The notes: generated by a model not told the origin, from the sequence alone. Shown: positions 16,891 through 23,950, counted from the stretch's first letter. The stretch is DNA of 32,331 nucleotides from Klenkia terrae (GCF_900491935.1 NZ_UEXK01000004.1:1176774-1209104); one strand, 5' to 3'. A program made the numbers and translations.

Positions 16891-18300
16891 TCACCTTCCG
16901 ACCAATCCGGTCTTGTTGATCAGGACGTCGAGCATCTCGTCGATGGCGGTCACGACCCGGGCGGCCGCGGCGTAGGACTGCTTGAAGACGAGCAGGTTGG
17001 TCATCTCCTCGTCGAGGGAGACCCCGCTGACCGACAGGCGGGACTGGTCCACCTGCTTGAGGACGCTGGCTGCGGTGGTGCTCAGGCTGATCGCGCTCCG
17101 GGACTCGATGCCCAGGGTCGTGATCATCGAGCGGTAGGTGGCGTCCGCACTGTTCGTCTGCTTGGCGAGCTGGGCGACCTTGTCCGCGAGGTCCCCGTCG
17201 GCCGAGGCATCCTTCACGGCAAGACCATCCATGACGGGCATCTTGGCGGCCGCTGCGACCTTGGCCGGGTCGGTAAGGAGGACGCTGATGTCCCGTGCGT
17301 TCGTGCCGTCGTAGAGCTTCCTGCCGCCGATGCCGTCCTGGTCGTACCCAGTGGTGACCAGGTCGTTGACGCCCTTGATCACGGCGCTCGCTACGCCGTC
17401 GAGCTTGGCCTGGTAGCCCGGCAGCACGGTGTTCATCGCGGCGAGCTGGCCGCCGACCGTGCCGCCGGGCTGCAGGACGGATCCACCGGGGACGATGGAC
17501 AGCCGCACCGGAGTCGTGCTCATCGTGTCCGGCGACGTGCCACCGGTCAGCGCTATGCGGGACACCCCGGAGCCGCTCACCAGGGTGTTGCCGCCGACGA
17601 CCACGTCGACCATCCCGTCGGTGGTGTCCGTCGCCGTGGCCCCGAGGCTCTGGGAGAGGGAGGCCACCAGGACGTCGCGCTGGTCCATCAGCTCGTTCGC
17701 CGGGTTGCCGCGGGAGACCGTGGCCTGGATGACCCGGTTCAGGTCGGCGATCTGGGTCAGGGTGGCGTTCGCCTCGGCGATGACGTCGTCCGCGTTGGTG
17801 CGGGTGCTGGTCCACTGGTCGCTGATGGCCGAGCTTGCCGTCCGCAGACCGTTGGCCAGGTCCTTGGCGGAGGCGAGGACGGCGATCCGCGACGTGGTGT
17901 CGGTGGGGCGGGTGGACAGCTGACTCCACGCCGTGGACGACGCGGTCAGCAGGCTCTGGATGCCGGTGGTGCCCGGCTCGCCGAAGGAGGTCTCGAGCTG
18001 GTCGAAGGCGGCGGCGGTGGTCGCGGCCTGGGCGGCCCGGCCGGACTCCTGCTGGGTGCGCCGCTCGAGGAAGGCGTCCCGGACCCGGATGACCTTGTCC
18101 GCGCTGACGCCGTTGCCCAGGCTGTCCTCGCGGGCCTGCAGCCCGTAGGCCGAGGCGCTGGACAGCGACTGCATCTCCACCCGCTGCCGGGTGTAGCCGA
18201 CGGTGTTGGCGTTGGCCACGTTCTGGCTGGTGACCTCGATGGCCTTCTGCTGGGCGGCGAGCGCCCGGGAGGCCACATTCAGCGTGGAGAAGCCGCTCAC
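16891..18300 (-). CDS. flgK: Flagellar hook-associated protein FlgK (HAP1)
   Basis: First hook-filament junction protein, 469 residues, typical of short Gram-positive FlgK. The rod/hook-family N-terminal motif is LNVASRALAAQQKAIEVTSQ followed by NVANANTVGYTRQRV (about 7-42). The C-terminal FlgK signature is LDEEMTNLLVFKQSYAAAAR followed by VVTAIDEMLDVLINKTG. The GTG start at 18300 overlaps the flgN stop (GTGA), so chaperone and substrate are coupled. flgL follows directly. Confidence 0.94.
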   Translation of the reverse strand: MSGFSTLNVASRALAAQQKAIEVTSQNVANANTVGYTRQRVEMQSLSSASAYGLQAREDSLGNGVSADKVIRVRDAFLERRTQQESGRAAQAATTAAAFDQLETSFGEPGTTGIQSLLTASSTAWSQLSTRPTDTTSRIAVLASAKDLANGLRTASSAISDQWTSTRTNADDVIAEANATLTQIADLNRVIQATVSRGNPANELMDQRDVLVASLSQSLGATATDTTDGMVDVVVGGNTLVSGSGVSRIALTGGTSPDTMSTTPVRLSIVPGGSVLQPGGTVGGQLAAMNTVLPGYQAKLDGVASAVIKGVNDLVTTGYDQDGIGGRKLYDGTNARDISVLLTDPAKVAAAAKMPVMDGLAVKDASADGDLADKVAQLAKQTNSADATYRSMITTLGIESRSAISLSTTAASVLKQVDQSRLSVSGVSLDEEMTNLLVFKQSYAAAARVVTAIDEMLDVLINKTGLVGR

Positions 18301-18782
18301 AGCGCGCCGTCCAGGCTGACGGAGCGGTTGGCGCCGGCGGTGGTACGCCCGGAGGCCGAGTAGGTCCGGACGTCGTTGGGCCGGACGCTGAGCAGTGCCT
18401 CGTCGATGGCGGCCAGGCCGTTCGCGATCAGGTCGCGGTTGGCGTCGGAGAGCCCGCGCAGCTCGCTGACCAGGACCAGCAGCGTCTCGTGGTGCTTGAT
18501 GAGCAGCTCGTCCCAGGGAGCGCCGGCGTGCTCGGCGAGGGTGCGCAGCGAGGGGTTGGCGGGCAGGCCCAAACGCTCGGCCAGCACCTCGCCGACCGCG
18601 GCGCGCTCGACCTCCAGGGTGCGCAGCTGCTCCAGCACCACCTCGATCTCGTGGGCGATGCGGGGCAGCCAGCGGTTCTTGCCGGAGACGATGAGGTACT
18701 GCTTCTCCTCCGCCTTGAACAGCAGCAGGTCCAGGAGTTCCTGTTCCCGCCAGAGCAGGGTCGACAGGTGCTGGTAGTCCAC
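18297..18782 (-). CDS. flgN: FlgN-family export chaperone for FlgK/FlgL
   Basis: Small helical cytoplasmic chaperone (161 residues) that protects FlgK and FlgL and delivers them to the export gate. The start DYQHLSTLLWREQELLDLLL followed by FKAEEKQYLIVSGKNRWLPR and later ELRGLSDANRDLIANGLAAI fit the FlgN family. The start chosen is GTG 18782 with AGGAG six bases upstream; upstream in-frame sequence runs through the promoter region and is not coding. It is first in the flgN-flgK-flgL operon, divergent from fliA. Confidence 0.88.
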   Translation of the reverse strand: MDYQHLSTLLWREQELLDLLLFKAEEKQYLIVSGKNRWLPRIAHEIEVVLEQLRTLEVERAAVGEVLAERLGLPANPSLRTLAEHAGAPWDELLIKHHETLLVLVSELRGLSDANRDLIANGLAAIDEALLSVRPNDVRTYSASGRTTAGANRSVSLDGAL

Positions 18783-18854
18783 CGGGAGCTCCTCTCGTCG
18801 TCGGGGTGGTGCGGCGCCGGGCTGCGTCACCGCGGACCGGTCTCGAGGGCTGTC

Positions 18855-18880
18855 TTCGGCAGAACCCGACGACGGTTCAG
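18855..18880 (-). promoter_or_regulatory. Sigma-28-like promoter of the flgN-flgK-flgL operon
   Basis: On the minus strand CTGA (18877-18880), 16 bases and GCCGAA (18855-18860) sit in the left-facing arm of a near-perfect inverted repeat (18854-18886). The -10 equals the best flagellar consensus; the -35 has G for C at the third base. The leader before flgN would be about 65 bases. Confidence 0.55.
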
Positions 18881-18885
18881 CCGAA
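18860..18885 (+). promoter_or_regulatory. Mirror promoter (P1) facing fliA
   Basis: The same palindrome read on the plus strand gives CAGA (18860-18863), 16 bases and GCCGAA (18880-18885). The -10 is perfect and the -35 weak. It overlaps the flgN promoter base for base, so polymerase could occupy only one direction at a time. Confidence 0.4.
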
Positions 18886-18887
18886 GT

Positions 18888-18914
18888 CTCAAGTTCGGTG
18901 ACGGAGTTGCCGAG
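18888..18914 (+). promoter_or_regulatory. Sigma-28-like promoter (P2) of fliA
   Basis: CTCA (18888-18891), 17 bases and GCCGAG (18909-18914) match the fliC promoter spacing exactly. The start of transcription would fall near 18921, so translation should begin downstream, which favours GTG 18955 as the fliA start. It suggests autoregulation of fliA. Confidence 0.55.
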
Positions 18915-18954
18915 GAGGGTCAGGTGTGACTCGTGGGGCGCCGAGATAGGGGAC

Positions 18955-19899
18955 GTGAACACGTCCCGCCCGTCGCCTCCCCAGGCGGGCCCCTCCCGGT
19001 CGAGCCGCCCCCCGGTCGCAGCCGGGGCCGGTGTCGACGCGCTCGTCACCGAGCACCTGGCCCTCGCCCAGTACGCGGTGAACGCCGTCGCGGCCCGCAT
19101 CTCCCTGCCGGCGCACGTGAGCCGGGAGGACCTGCTGTCCTGCGCGCAGGTCGCGCTGGTGGAGGTGGCCCGTCGCTACGACGAAGCCGCCGGCGCCACC
19201 TTCGCCACCTATGCCCTCCCCCGCCTCCAGGGCGCGGTGCTCGACGAGCTGCGCTCCGGTGACTGGGCGAGCCGCTCCGTGCGGGCCGCCGCCCGGCGCA
19301 GCGACAGCGCCGCCGACGCGCTGTCGGCGAAGCTCGGCCGACCGCCGACCCGCGCGGAGCTGGCCGCCGAGCTGCAGGTGTCCCCCACCGAGCTGTCCGC
19401 GCTGCAGGTCGACGTGCACCGGGCCGTGATGGTGAGCATCGACGCCAGCACCGGCGAGGACGGGACCGGCTTCGACGTCCCCGGGACCGGCGACTCCCCC
19501 GAGCGCGCGGTGGTCAAGCGCGAGCGGGCCCGGCACCTGCACGAGGCGATGGCCGCCCTCCCCGACCGGTTGGGCGAGGTGGTCGAGCGCAGTTTCTTCG
19601 GTGACGAATCACTGACCGACATCGCGGTCGACCTCGGGGTCACCCTCTCCCGGGTCTCGCAGATGCGTGCCCGCGCCCTGACGCTGCTGCACGCCGCGAT
19701 GAGCGAGGCGTGGGAGGAGCGACCGGTGGCGCCGCAGGGCGGCGTCCGCGCCCGCACCCAGCAGGTCGGCTACGTCGCCCAGGTCGTCGCCCGCACCGGT
19801 GCCGGCGCCGAGCGCAGCCGTCCCGTCGGCGCGCGGGCGTTCTACCCCCCGCCGCGGACGGCGGCCGGGGTGCGCAGCGCCTTCGGCCAGCCGGCCTGA
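18955..19899 (+). CDS. fliA: FliA/WhiG-type flagellar sigma factor
   Basis: Sigma factor of 314 residues that directs RNA polymerase to late flagellar promoters. Region 2 spans about residues 30-105 (CAQVALVEVARRYDEAAGAT, then ATYALPRLQGAVLDELRSGD, the FliA/WhiG pattern). Region 3 is near 118-150 (KLGRPPTRAELAAELQVSP) and region 4 near 190-250 (LTDIAVDLGVTLSRVSQMRA helix-turn-helix). About 60 residues after region 4 are an extra Arg/Pro/Ala-rich tail. The start chosen is GTG 18955. GTG 18898 would lie upstream of the P2 -10 box. Neighbours are the flgN operon (divergent) and fliC downstream. An anti-sigma FlgM is not evident in the window. Confidence 0.9.
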   Translation: MNTSRPSPPQAGPSRSSRPPVAAGAGVDALVTEHLALAQYAVNAVAARISLPAHVSREDLLSCAQVALVEVARRYDEAAGATFATYALPRLQGAVLDELRSGDWASRSVRAAARRSDSAADALSAKLGRPPTRAELAAELQVSPTELSALQVDVHRAVMVSIDASTGEDGTGFDVPGTGDSPERAVVKRERARHLHEAMAALPDRLGEVVERSFFGDESLTDIAVDLGVTLSRVSQMRARALTLLHAAMSEAWEERPVAPQGGVRARTQQVGYVAQVVARTGAGAERSRPVGARAFYPPPRTAAGVRSAFGQPA

Positions 19900-19939
19900 C
19901 CCCTCCGGGCCGGACCGGCGAAGTTCTTGCCCGGTTCGG

Positions 19940-19966
19940 CTCAAGCACCACCGCACTCCAGCCGTA
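19940..19966 (+). promoter_or_regulatory. Sigma-28-like promoter of fliC
   Basis: CTCA (19940-19943), 17 bases and GCCGTA (19961-19966) lie 41 bases after the fliA stop. The extended -35 reads TTCGGCTCAAG, shared with other sites in this window. Transcription would start near 19973, giving a leader of about 67 bases that contains both CsrA-like hairpins. Confidence 0.65.
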
Positions 19967-19984
19967 AACACATCCGTACCACCC

Positions 19985-20000
19985 GCAGCACGGATGCAGC
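19985..20000 (+). promoter_or_regulatory. Putative CsrA site 1 in the fliC leader
   Basis: GCAGCA and TGCAGC pair (five pairs with one A-A mismatch) around the loop CGGA. This gives ACGGA with GGA (19992-19994) exposed in the loop, the arrangement CsrA recognises. It lies 46 bases before the fliC ATG. Confidence 0.55.
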
Positions 20001-20023
20001 GGGAATCATCCAGCACCGCCCCC

Positions 20024-20035
20024 ATCCAGGAGGAT
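20024..20035 (+). promoter_or_regulatory. Putative CsrA site 2 covering the fliC Shine-Dalgarno
   Basis: ATCC (20024-20027) pairs with GGAT (20032-20035), leaving AGGA in the loop. The same bases form the AGGAGG ribosome site of fliC, five bases before the ATG. Bound CsrA would block initiation, as known for the hag leader of Bacillus. Its GGA is 37 bases from that of site 1, within reach of one dimer. Confidence 0.6.
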
Positions 20036-20039
20036 CACC

Positions 20040-21167
20040 ATGGGCATGCGCATCAACACCAACACCGCCGCGATGAACGCCTACCGCAACCTGTCGGTCA
20101 ACGACTCGGCGATGAGCAAGTCGCTGGAGAAGCTGTCCTCGGGTTTCCGCATCAACCGCGCTGCGGACGACGCTGCGGGCCTGGCCATCTCCGAGGGCAT
20201 GAAGTCCCAGATCGGTGGCCTCAAGGTCGCCGTCCGCAACACCCAGGACGGCGTCAGCGTCGTGCAGACCGCGGAAGGCGCGCTGGCCACCACCCAGGGC
20301 ATCCTTCAGCGCATGCGCGACCTGTCCGTCCAGGCCGCGAACGACGGCGGTCTGTCGACCGAGGCCAAGGGCAACATCCAGTCCGAGATCACCCAGCTGA
20401 ACTCCGAGCTGACCCGCATCGCCGGCACCACCAAGTTCAACGGTAAGGCGCTGCTGGACGGCACGTACAGCGGTACCTTCCAGGTCGGCGCTAACGCCGC
20501 CGAGACCATCTCGGCCAGCGTTAAGTCGACGGGTGTCTCCGGCGCCGTCAGCAACTGGGCCAACGGCGCTGCCGCCACCACGGCGGCGGCTGCCACGTTC
20601 ACTCTCAACGGCGTCACGACCACGACCGCTGTGTTGACGGCATCCACCAACGCCAACACCATCGCCACGCAGCTGAACAACGACAACCAGTTCAAGCTGG
20701 CCTACACCGCGACGGTCGACAGCCTCGGCGGTCTCCAGGTCAAGGCCAAGGACGCCGCGGCGACCGGTGCCATCACCGCAGGCGGTGGAATCAACGCGGC
20801 GGGCACGAACACCGCGGCGGCTGCAGCGGCCGGCGGGTTCTCCGCCGCCGACCTGGGCGTGGCAGCGATCGACGTCACGGCCGTCGGCGGCCCGGATGCT
20901 GCTCTCGGCCTGCTCGACAAGGCCATCAGCGCCGTCTCGACCTCGCGTGCCAGCCTGGGTGCCATCCAGAACCGGCTCGAGCAGACCACGGCCAACCTGA
21001 ACATCGCCGTGGAGAACCTGACCGCCAGCCGCTCGCGCATCGTCGACGTCGACATGGCGTCGGAGATGACCGAGTTCAGCAAGAACCAGATCCTGGTCCA
21101 GGCCGGCACCTCCATGCTGGCCCAGGCCAACCAGTCCGCCCAGTCGGTCCTCAAGCTCCTGCAGTGA
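20040..21167 (+). CDS. fliC: Flagellin
   Basis: Filament subunit of 375 residues, exported by the flagellar type III system. The conserved N-terminal D0/D1 (about 1-150) begins MRINTNTAAMNAYRNLSVND and includes LSSGFRINRAADDAAGLAIS. The C-terminal D1/D0 (about 285-375) includes NRLEQTTANLNIAVENLTAS and ends QANQSAQSVLKLLQ. The central Ala/Thr-rich region (about 150-280) is the surface-exposed variable part and uses more A/T-ending codons than its neighbours. The ATG at 20040 follows AGGAGG. A very stable terminator follows. It is likely driven by FliA and repressed by CsrA, as argued from the leader. Confidence 0.96.
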   Translation: MGMRINTNTAAMNAYRNLSVNDSAMSKSLEKLSSGFRINRAADDAAGLAISEGMKSQIGGLKVAVRNTQDGVSVVQTAEGALATTQGILQRMRDLSVQAANDGGLSTEAKGNIQSEITQLNSELTRIAGTTKFNGKALLDGTYSGTFQVGANAAETISASVKSTGVSGAVSNWANGAAATTAAAATFTLNGVTTTTAVLTASTNANTIATQLNNDNQFKLAYTATVDSLGGLQVKAKDAAATGAITAGGGINAAGTNTAAAAAAGGFSAADLGVAAIDVTAVGGPDAALGLLDKAISAVSTSRASLGAIQNRLEQTTANLNIAVENLTASRSRIVDVDMASEMTEFSKNQILVQAGTSMLAQANQSAQSVLKLLQ

Positions 21168-21191
21168 GCTGAGGCGGGGTAGACACCCGCA

Positions 21192-21247
21192 GCACAGCAC
21201 TCCCGGTGAGGGGGGTGGCCACCTGGCCGCCCCCCTCACTGCTGTGC
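21192..21247 (+). terminator. Strong terminator after fliC
   Basis: GTGAGGGGGGTGGCCA (21206-21221) pairs with 21224-21239 (15 Watson-Crick pairs and one wobble). Outer arms GCACAGCA (21192-21199) and TGCTGTGC (21240-21247) extend the stem after a six-base bulge. It lies 24 bases after the flagellin stop and upstream of a separate fliD promoter. Confidence 0.8.
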
Positions 21248-21282
21248 CGGGCTCCCCCGAACGGGTGGACGCCGGCCCTCGG

Positions 21283-21308
21283 CTCAACTCCCGCCCGCGG
21301 CAGCCGAT
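21283..21308 (+). promoter_or_regulatory. Sigma-28-like promoter of fliD
   Basis: CTCA (21283-21286), 16 bases and GCCGAT (21303-21308), with the extended -35 CTCGGCTCAAC, lie between the fliC terminator and fliD. The predicted leader is about 45 bases with GAGGAGG at 21344-21350. Confidence 0.6.
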
Positions 21309-21358
21309 GTAGAGGGAGAACCACCGACCGCGACACGATCCACGAGGAGGACAGCGCC

Positions 21359-22792
21359 ATGGTGACACTGGGAGTCGACGGTCTGGTCTCCGGACTGGAC
21401 ACGACGTCGATCATCACGAACCTGATGAAGGTCGAGGCCAAGCCGCAGGACCTGCTGAAGACGCAGCTGTCCGCGACCCAGGCCAAGGCCGCCGCCTACC
21501 GGGCGGTGAACACCCGCTTCGACGCGATCCGCACCGCCGCCGAGGCCCTGACCAGCGCCGGGCTCGCCGCGGCCCGCACCGCGACCACCACCTCATCGAC
21601 GGTGACGGCCAGCGCATCGGCCACCGCCATCGAGGGCTCGAGCGTGAGCTTCCGCGTCGAGCAGCTGGCCACGAACAAGCAGATCCGCAGCACCACGACG
21701 TGGTCGTCCCCGACGGCGCAGGTGCAGCGTCCCGACGCCAAGCCGGCCTGGCCCATCAAGGTGCTCGACAGCAGCGGCGCCACCGTCGGCCGGATCGACC
21801 TGCCCTCGGACGCAACGCTCGCCGACGCGGTCACCGCCATCAACGCCAGCGGCTACGGCGTCCGCGCCACGATCATCCAGCTCGGCGCCAACGAGTTCCG
21901 CCTCCAGGTGAGCAGCGAGGGCACCGGGGCGGCCGGGGCCCGGACCCTGCTCGGCGACGGCGAGACGGCCGCGGCGGGGAACGATCCGGGCACCGCCGAG
22001 TCGGGGTTCTCGGTCATCCGCGAGGCCACCAACGCGATGATCTCCCTCGACGGCCCCGACGGCCTCCGCATCGAGTCCGCCACCAACACCTTCACCAACG
22101 TGCCCAACGGCGTCTCCCTGACCGTGAGCAAGGTCGACACGTCGTCCGCAGGGCTCACGACCGTCACCGTCGGGTCCGACAGCTCCGCGATCACCGCGAA
22201 GGTCAAGGCGCTCGTCGACGCCGCCAACGGCGCACTGGGCGTCATCAAGGGCTACACCGTCTCCACCGCCGGCGCTGCGACCGCCACCCTGCAGGGCGAC
22301 AGCACGCTGGTACAGCTGTCCAGCCAGCTGCTGACCTCGATCTCCTCGGCCATCGGCGGGAAGAGCGCCAGCACGGTCGGCCTGCAGCTGGCCAAGGACG
22401 GCACCATCACCTTCGACGCCTCGGTCTTCGCCGCCAAACTGGCCAGCGACCCGACGACCGTCGCCAAGCTGATCAGCGGCACCGGGGCGACCACGGTCAA
22501 CGGCGTCAGCACGCCGGCCGTCACCGGCATCGCCGGCCAGCTCGCCGCGCTGGCGAAGACCGCGAGCGACTCCTCCACCGGCACCCTGGTCGCGCTGGCG
22601 AAGGGTCGGGACTCCCTGGCCACGACGCTGCAGACGCGGATCGACGCCTTCGACATCCGGCTCGAGGCCCGCCGGACGACGCTGACCAAGCAGTTCACCA
22701 CGCTCGAGACGGCGCTGAACACCATCAAGAACCAGTCCTCCTGGCTCAGCTCGCAGATCGGCCAGCTGTACAACCCCAACAAGTCGTCCTGA
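21359..22792 (+). CDS. fliD: Flagellar filament cap protein FliD (HAP2)
   Basis: Cap protein of 477 residues that folds exported flagellin at the filament tip. The N-terminus LGVDGLVSGLDTTSIITNLM is the FliD_N signature. The C-terminal domain (FDIRLEARRTTLTKQFTTLE, then NTIKNQSSWLSSQIGQLY) is the coiled D0/D1 return. The ATG at 21359 is chosen over an upstream in-frame GTG at 21206 because GAGGAGG lies eight bases before it and the upstream stretch is the fliC terminator. fliS follows after 35 bases, the usual order. Confidence 0.94.
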   Translation: MVTLGVDGLVSGLDTTSIITNLMKVEAKPQDLLKTQLSATQAKAAAYRAVNTRFDAIRTAAEALTSAGLAAARTATTTSSTVTASASATAIEGSSVSFRVEQLATNKQIRSTTTWSSPTAQVQRPDAKPAWPIKVLDSSGATVGRIDLPSDATLADAVTAINASGYGVRATIIQLGANEFRLQVSSEGTGAAGARTLLGDGETAAAGNDPGTAESGFSVIREATNAMISLDGPDGLRIESATNTFTNVPNGVSLTVSKVDTSSAGLTTVTVGSDSSAITAKVKALVDAANGALGVIKGYTVSTAGAATATLQGDSTLVQLSSQLLTSISSAIGGKSASTVGLQLAKDGTITFDASVFAAKLASDPTTVAKLISGTGATTVNGVSTPAVTGIAGQLAALAKTASDSSTGTLVALAKGRDSLATTLQTRIDAFDIRLEARRTTLTKQFTTLETALNTIKNQSSWLSSQIGQLYNPNKSS

Positions 22793-22827
22793 CGCCCCCG
22801 CTCCCCCGAAGCCCAGGAGAACCCCGA

Positions 22828-23211
22828 ATGACCGCCGCGCTGCGCTCCCGCTACCAGTCCTCCGCCGTCGAGACCGCTTCCCCGCAGCGTCTGCTCGTCA
22901 TGCTGTACGACCGCCTGGCCCTGGACCTGGTCCGGGCCGAGGCCGCCCTCGCCGCGGGTGACCGCATCGAGGCCAGCTCACAGCTGATGCACGCCCAGGA
23001 CATCGTCCTGGAGCTGCACAGCACGCTGAACCCCGAGGTCTGGGAGGGAGCCGGCGCGCTCAGCTCCCTCTACACCTGGCTCTACAGCGAGATGGTGCTC
23101 GCGAACGTCAAGGGCGACGCCCGCCGCGTGGCCGACTGCCGCACCGTCGTCGAGCCGCTCCGCGACGCCTGGGCAGAGGCCGCGGCCACCCTCGCCTCGA
23201 GCGCCGGGTGA
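22828..23211 (+). CDS. fliS: Flagellin export chaperone FliS
   Basis: Four-helix chaperone (127 residues) that binds the flagellin C-terminus and keeps it unpolymerised until export. The signatures RYQSSAVETASPQRLLVMLY (with YDRLALDL) and HAQDIVLELHSTLNPEVWEG are characteristic. ATG 22828 follows AGGAGA. Its stop overlaps the next start (GTGA). Confidence 0.94.
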   Translation: MTAALRSRYQSSAVETASPQRLLVMLYDRLALDLVRAEAALAAGDRIEASSQLMHAQDIVLELHSTLNPEVWEGAGALSSLYTWLYSEMVLANVKGDARRVADCRTVVEPLRDAWAEAAATLASSAG

Positions 23212-23633
23212 GCCTGCCCGCGCTGCGGGCCGTGAGCGCGTACGACCCCTGGCCGGCGACGGCGGCGAACCGGGCCGACGACCAGCAGGACGGGCACCGG
23301 CGCCGCTCGGACACACCCCCGCGCACCTGGGCCGAGGCGCTGGACCACCTCGACGAGGACACCGAGTCCGCGGCACGCACGCTGGCCGGGGCCTCGCCCG
23401 AGGAGATCGCCGCCTGGGGACGCCGGTCCACCGACTGGGTGCCGCCGACCGGCCTGGGCCCGTTGCCGGCCGACCTGCGCGAGCGCGCCGCCCGGCTCCT
23501 GCAGCACCAGCTGGCCGTCGCCGAGGCCCTCGTCGAGGGCATCACGCAGTCCCGCCGGCAGCGGGACCTGGCGGCCCGCATGTCGCAGAGCCCCCGCCGT
23601 CCGGAGTCCTCCTTCATCGACCGGCCGGTCTGA
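23208..23633 (+). CDS. Unknown helical protein in the FliT position
   Basis: Protein of 141 residues with no clear family match. The N-terminal ~40 residues are disordered and charged. RTWAEALDHLDEDTESAART and LPADLRERAARLLQHQLAVA are helical, and the end is SFIDRPV. It starts four bases inside fliS (GTGA), so the two are coupled. In many flagellar clusters this slot holds the FliD chaperone FliT, but sequence similarity is not evident, so the role is a positional inference. A strong terminator follows. Confidence 0.7.
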   Translation: MSLPALRAVSAYDPWPATAANRADDQQDGHRRRSDTPPRTWAEALDHLDEDTESAARTLAGASPEEIAAWGRRSTDWVPPTGLGPLPADLRERAARLLQHQLAVAEALVEGITQSRRQRDLAARMSQSPRRPESSFIDRPV

Positions 23634-23657
23634 CCCGCCGACCGCAGATCACCACAG

Positions 23658-23693
23658 GACCCCCCACCGACGACCCCGTCGGACTGGGGGGTC
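23658..23693 (+). terminator. Strong terminator ending the fliD-fliS unit
   Basis: GACCCCCCA (23658-23666) pairs with TGGGGGGTC (23685-23693), and an inner CCGACG/CGTCGG stem encloses the loop ACCC. It lies 24 bases after the stop of the FliT-position gene and before the flgB promoter. Confidence 0.75.
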
Positions 23694-23724
23694 TCGTGCG
23701 TCCGGGCCCGGTCCTTCGGCAGAA

Positions 23725-23750
23725 CTCACCATCTCTACGGTGACGCCGGC
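23725..23750 (+). promoter_or_regulatory. Sigma-28-like promoter of the flgB operon
   Basis: CTCA (23725-23728), 16 bases and GCCGGC (23745-23750), with upstream CTTCGGCAGAACTC. The -10 ends GC instead of AA, so it is weaker than the others. Predicted start near 23757 gives a leader of about 190 bases. The 313-base gap 23634-23946 holds this promoter, the preceding terminator, a leader hairpin and a short ORF, and nothing else I can identify. Confidence 0.45.
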
Positions 23751-23857
23751 GACGAGGACACCGCACCAGCGCCCACCCCCGACCGTCCCGCACCGACAGT
23801 CACACACGTCGCCACGGCCACGATGGTCACGACCGGCTCGCGGGCTGCCGATGACGA

Positions 23858-23897
23858 GTGCACAGGCGGACCTGCCTCCCCACGGTCCGCGCAGCAC
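23858..23897 (+). promoter_or_regulatory. Leader hairpin upstream of the flgB short ORF
   Basis: GCGGACC (23866-23872) pairs with GGTCCGC (23884-23890), and GTGC (23858-23861) with GCAC (23894-23897). The structure ends one base before the CGGAGGT ribosome site of the 12-codon ORF, so folding could affect its access. No known riboswitch consensus is met. Confidence 0.4.
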
Positions 23898-23911
23898 CCG
23901 GAGGTAGTCAG

Positions 23912-23950
23912 ATGGAGCGCGTGACGCCCGAGCGGACGGTCGTCCGGTGA
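23912..23950 (+). CDS. 12-codon upstream ORF coupled to flgB
   Basis: ATG 23912 with CGGAGGT (23899-23905) six bases upstream encodes MERVTPERTVVR and stops at TGA 23948-23950, overlapping the flgB GTG start (23947) as GTGA. flgB itself has no good ribosome site. The likely function is translational coupling or leader-peptide control of the operon rather than the peptide itself. This is a structural inference. Confidence 0.5.
   Translation: MERVTPERTVVR

Noticed and set aside
23858-23911. A c-di-GMP (GEMM) riboswitch before flgB
   Set aside because: GCACAGG and GGAGGTAG resemble parts of the motif, but the conserved GCAAACC and GACGCAAAGCC segments are missing.
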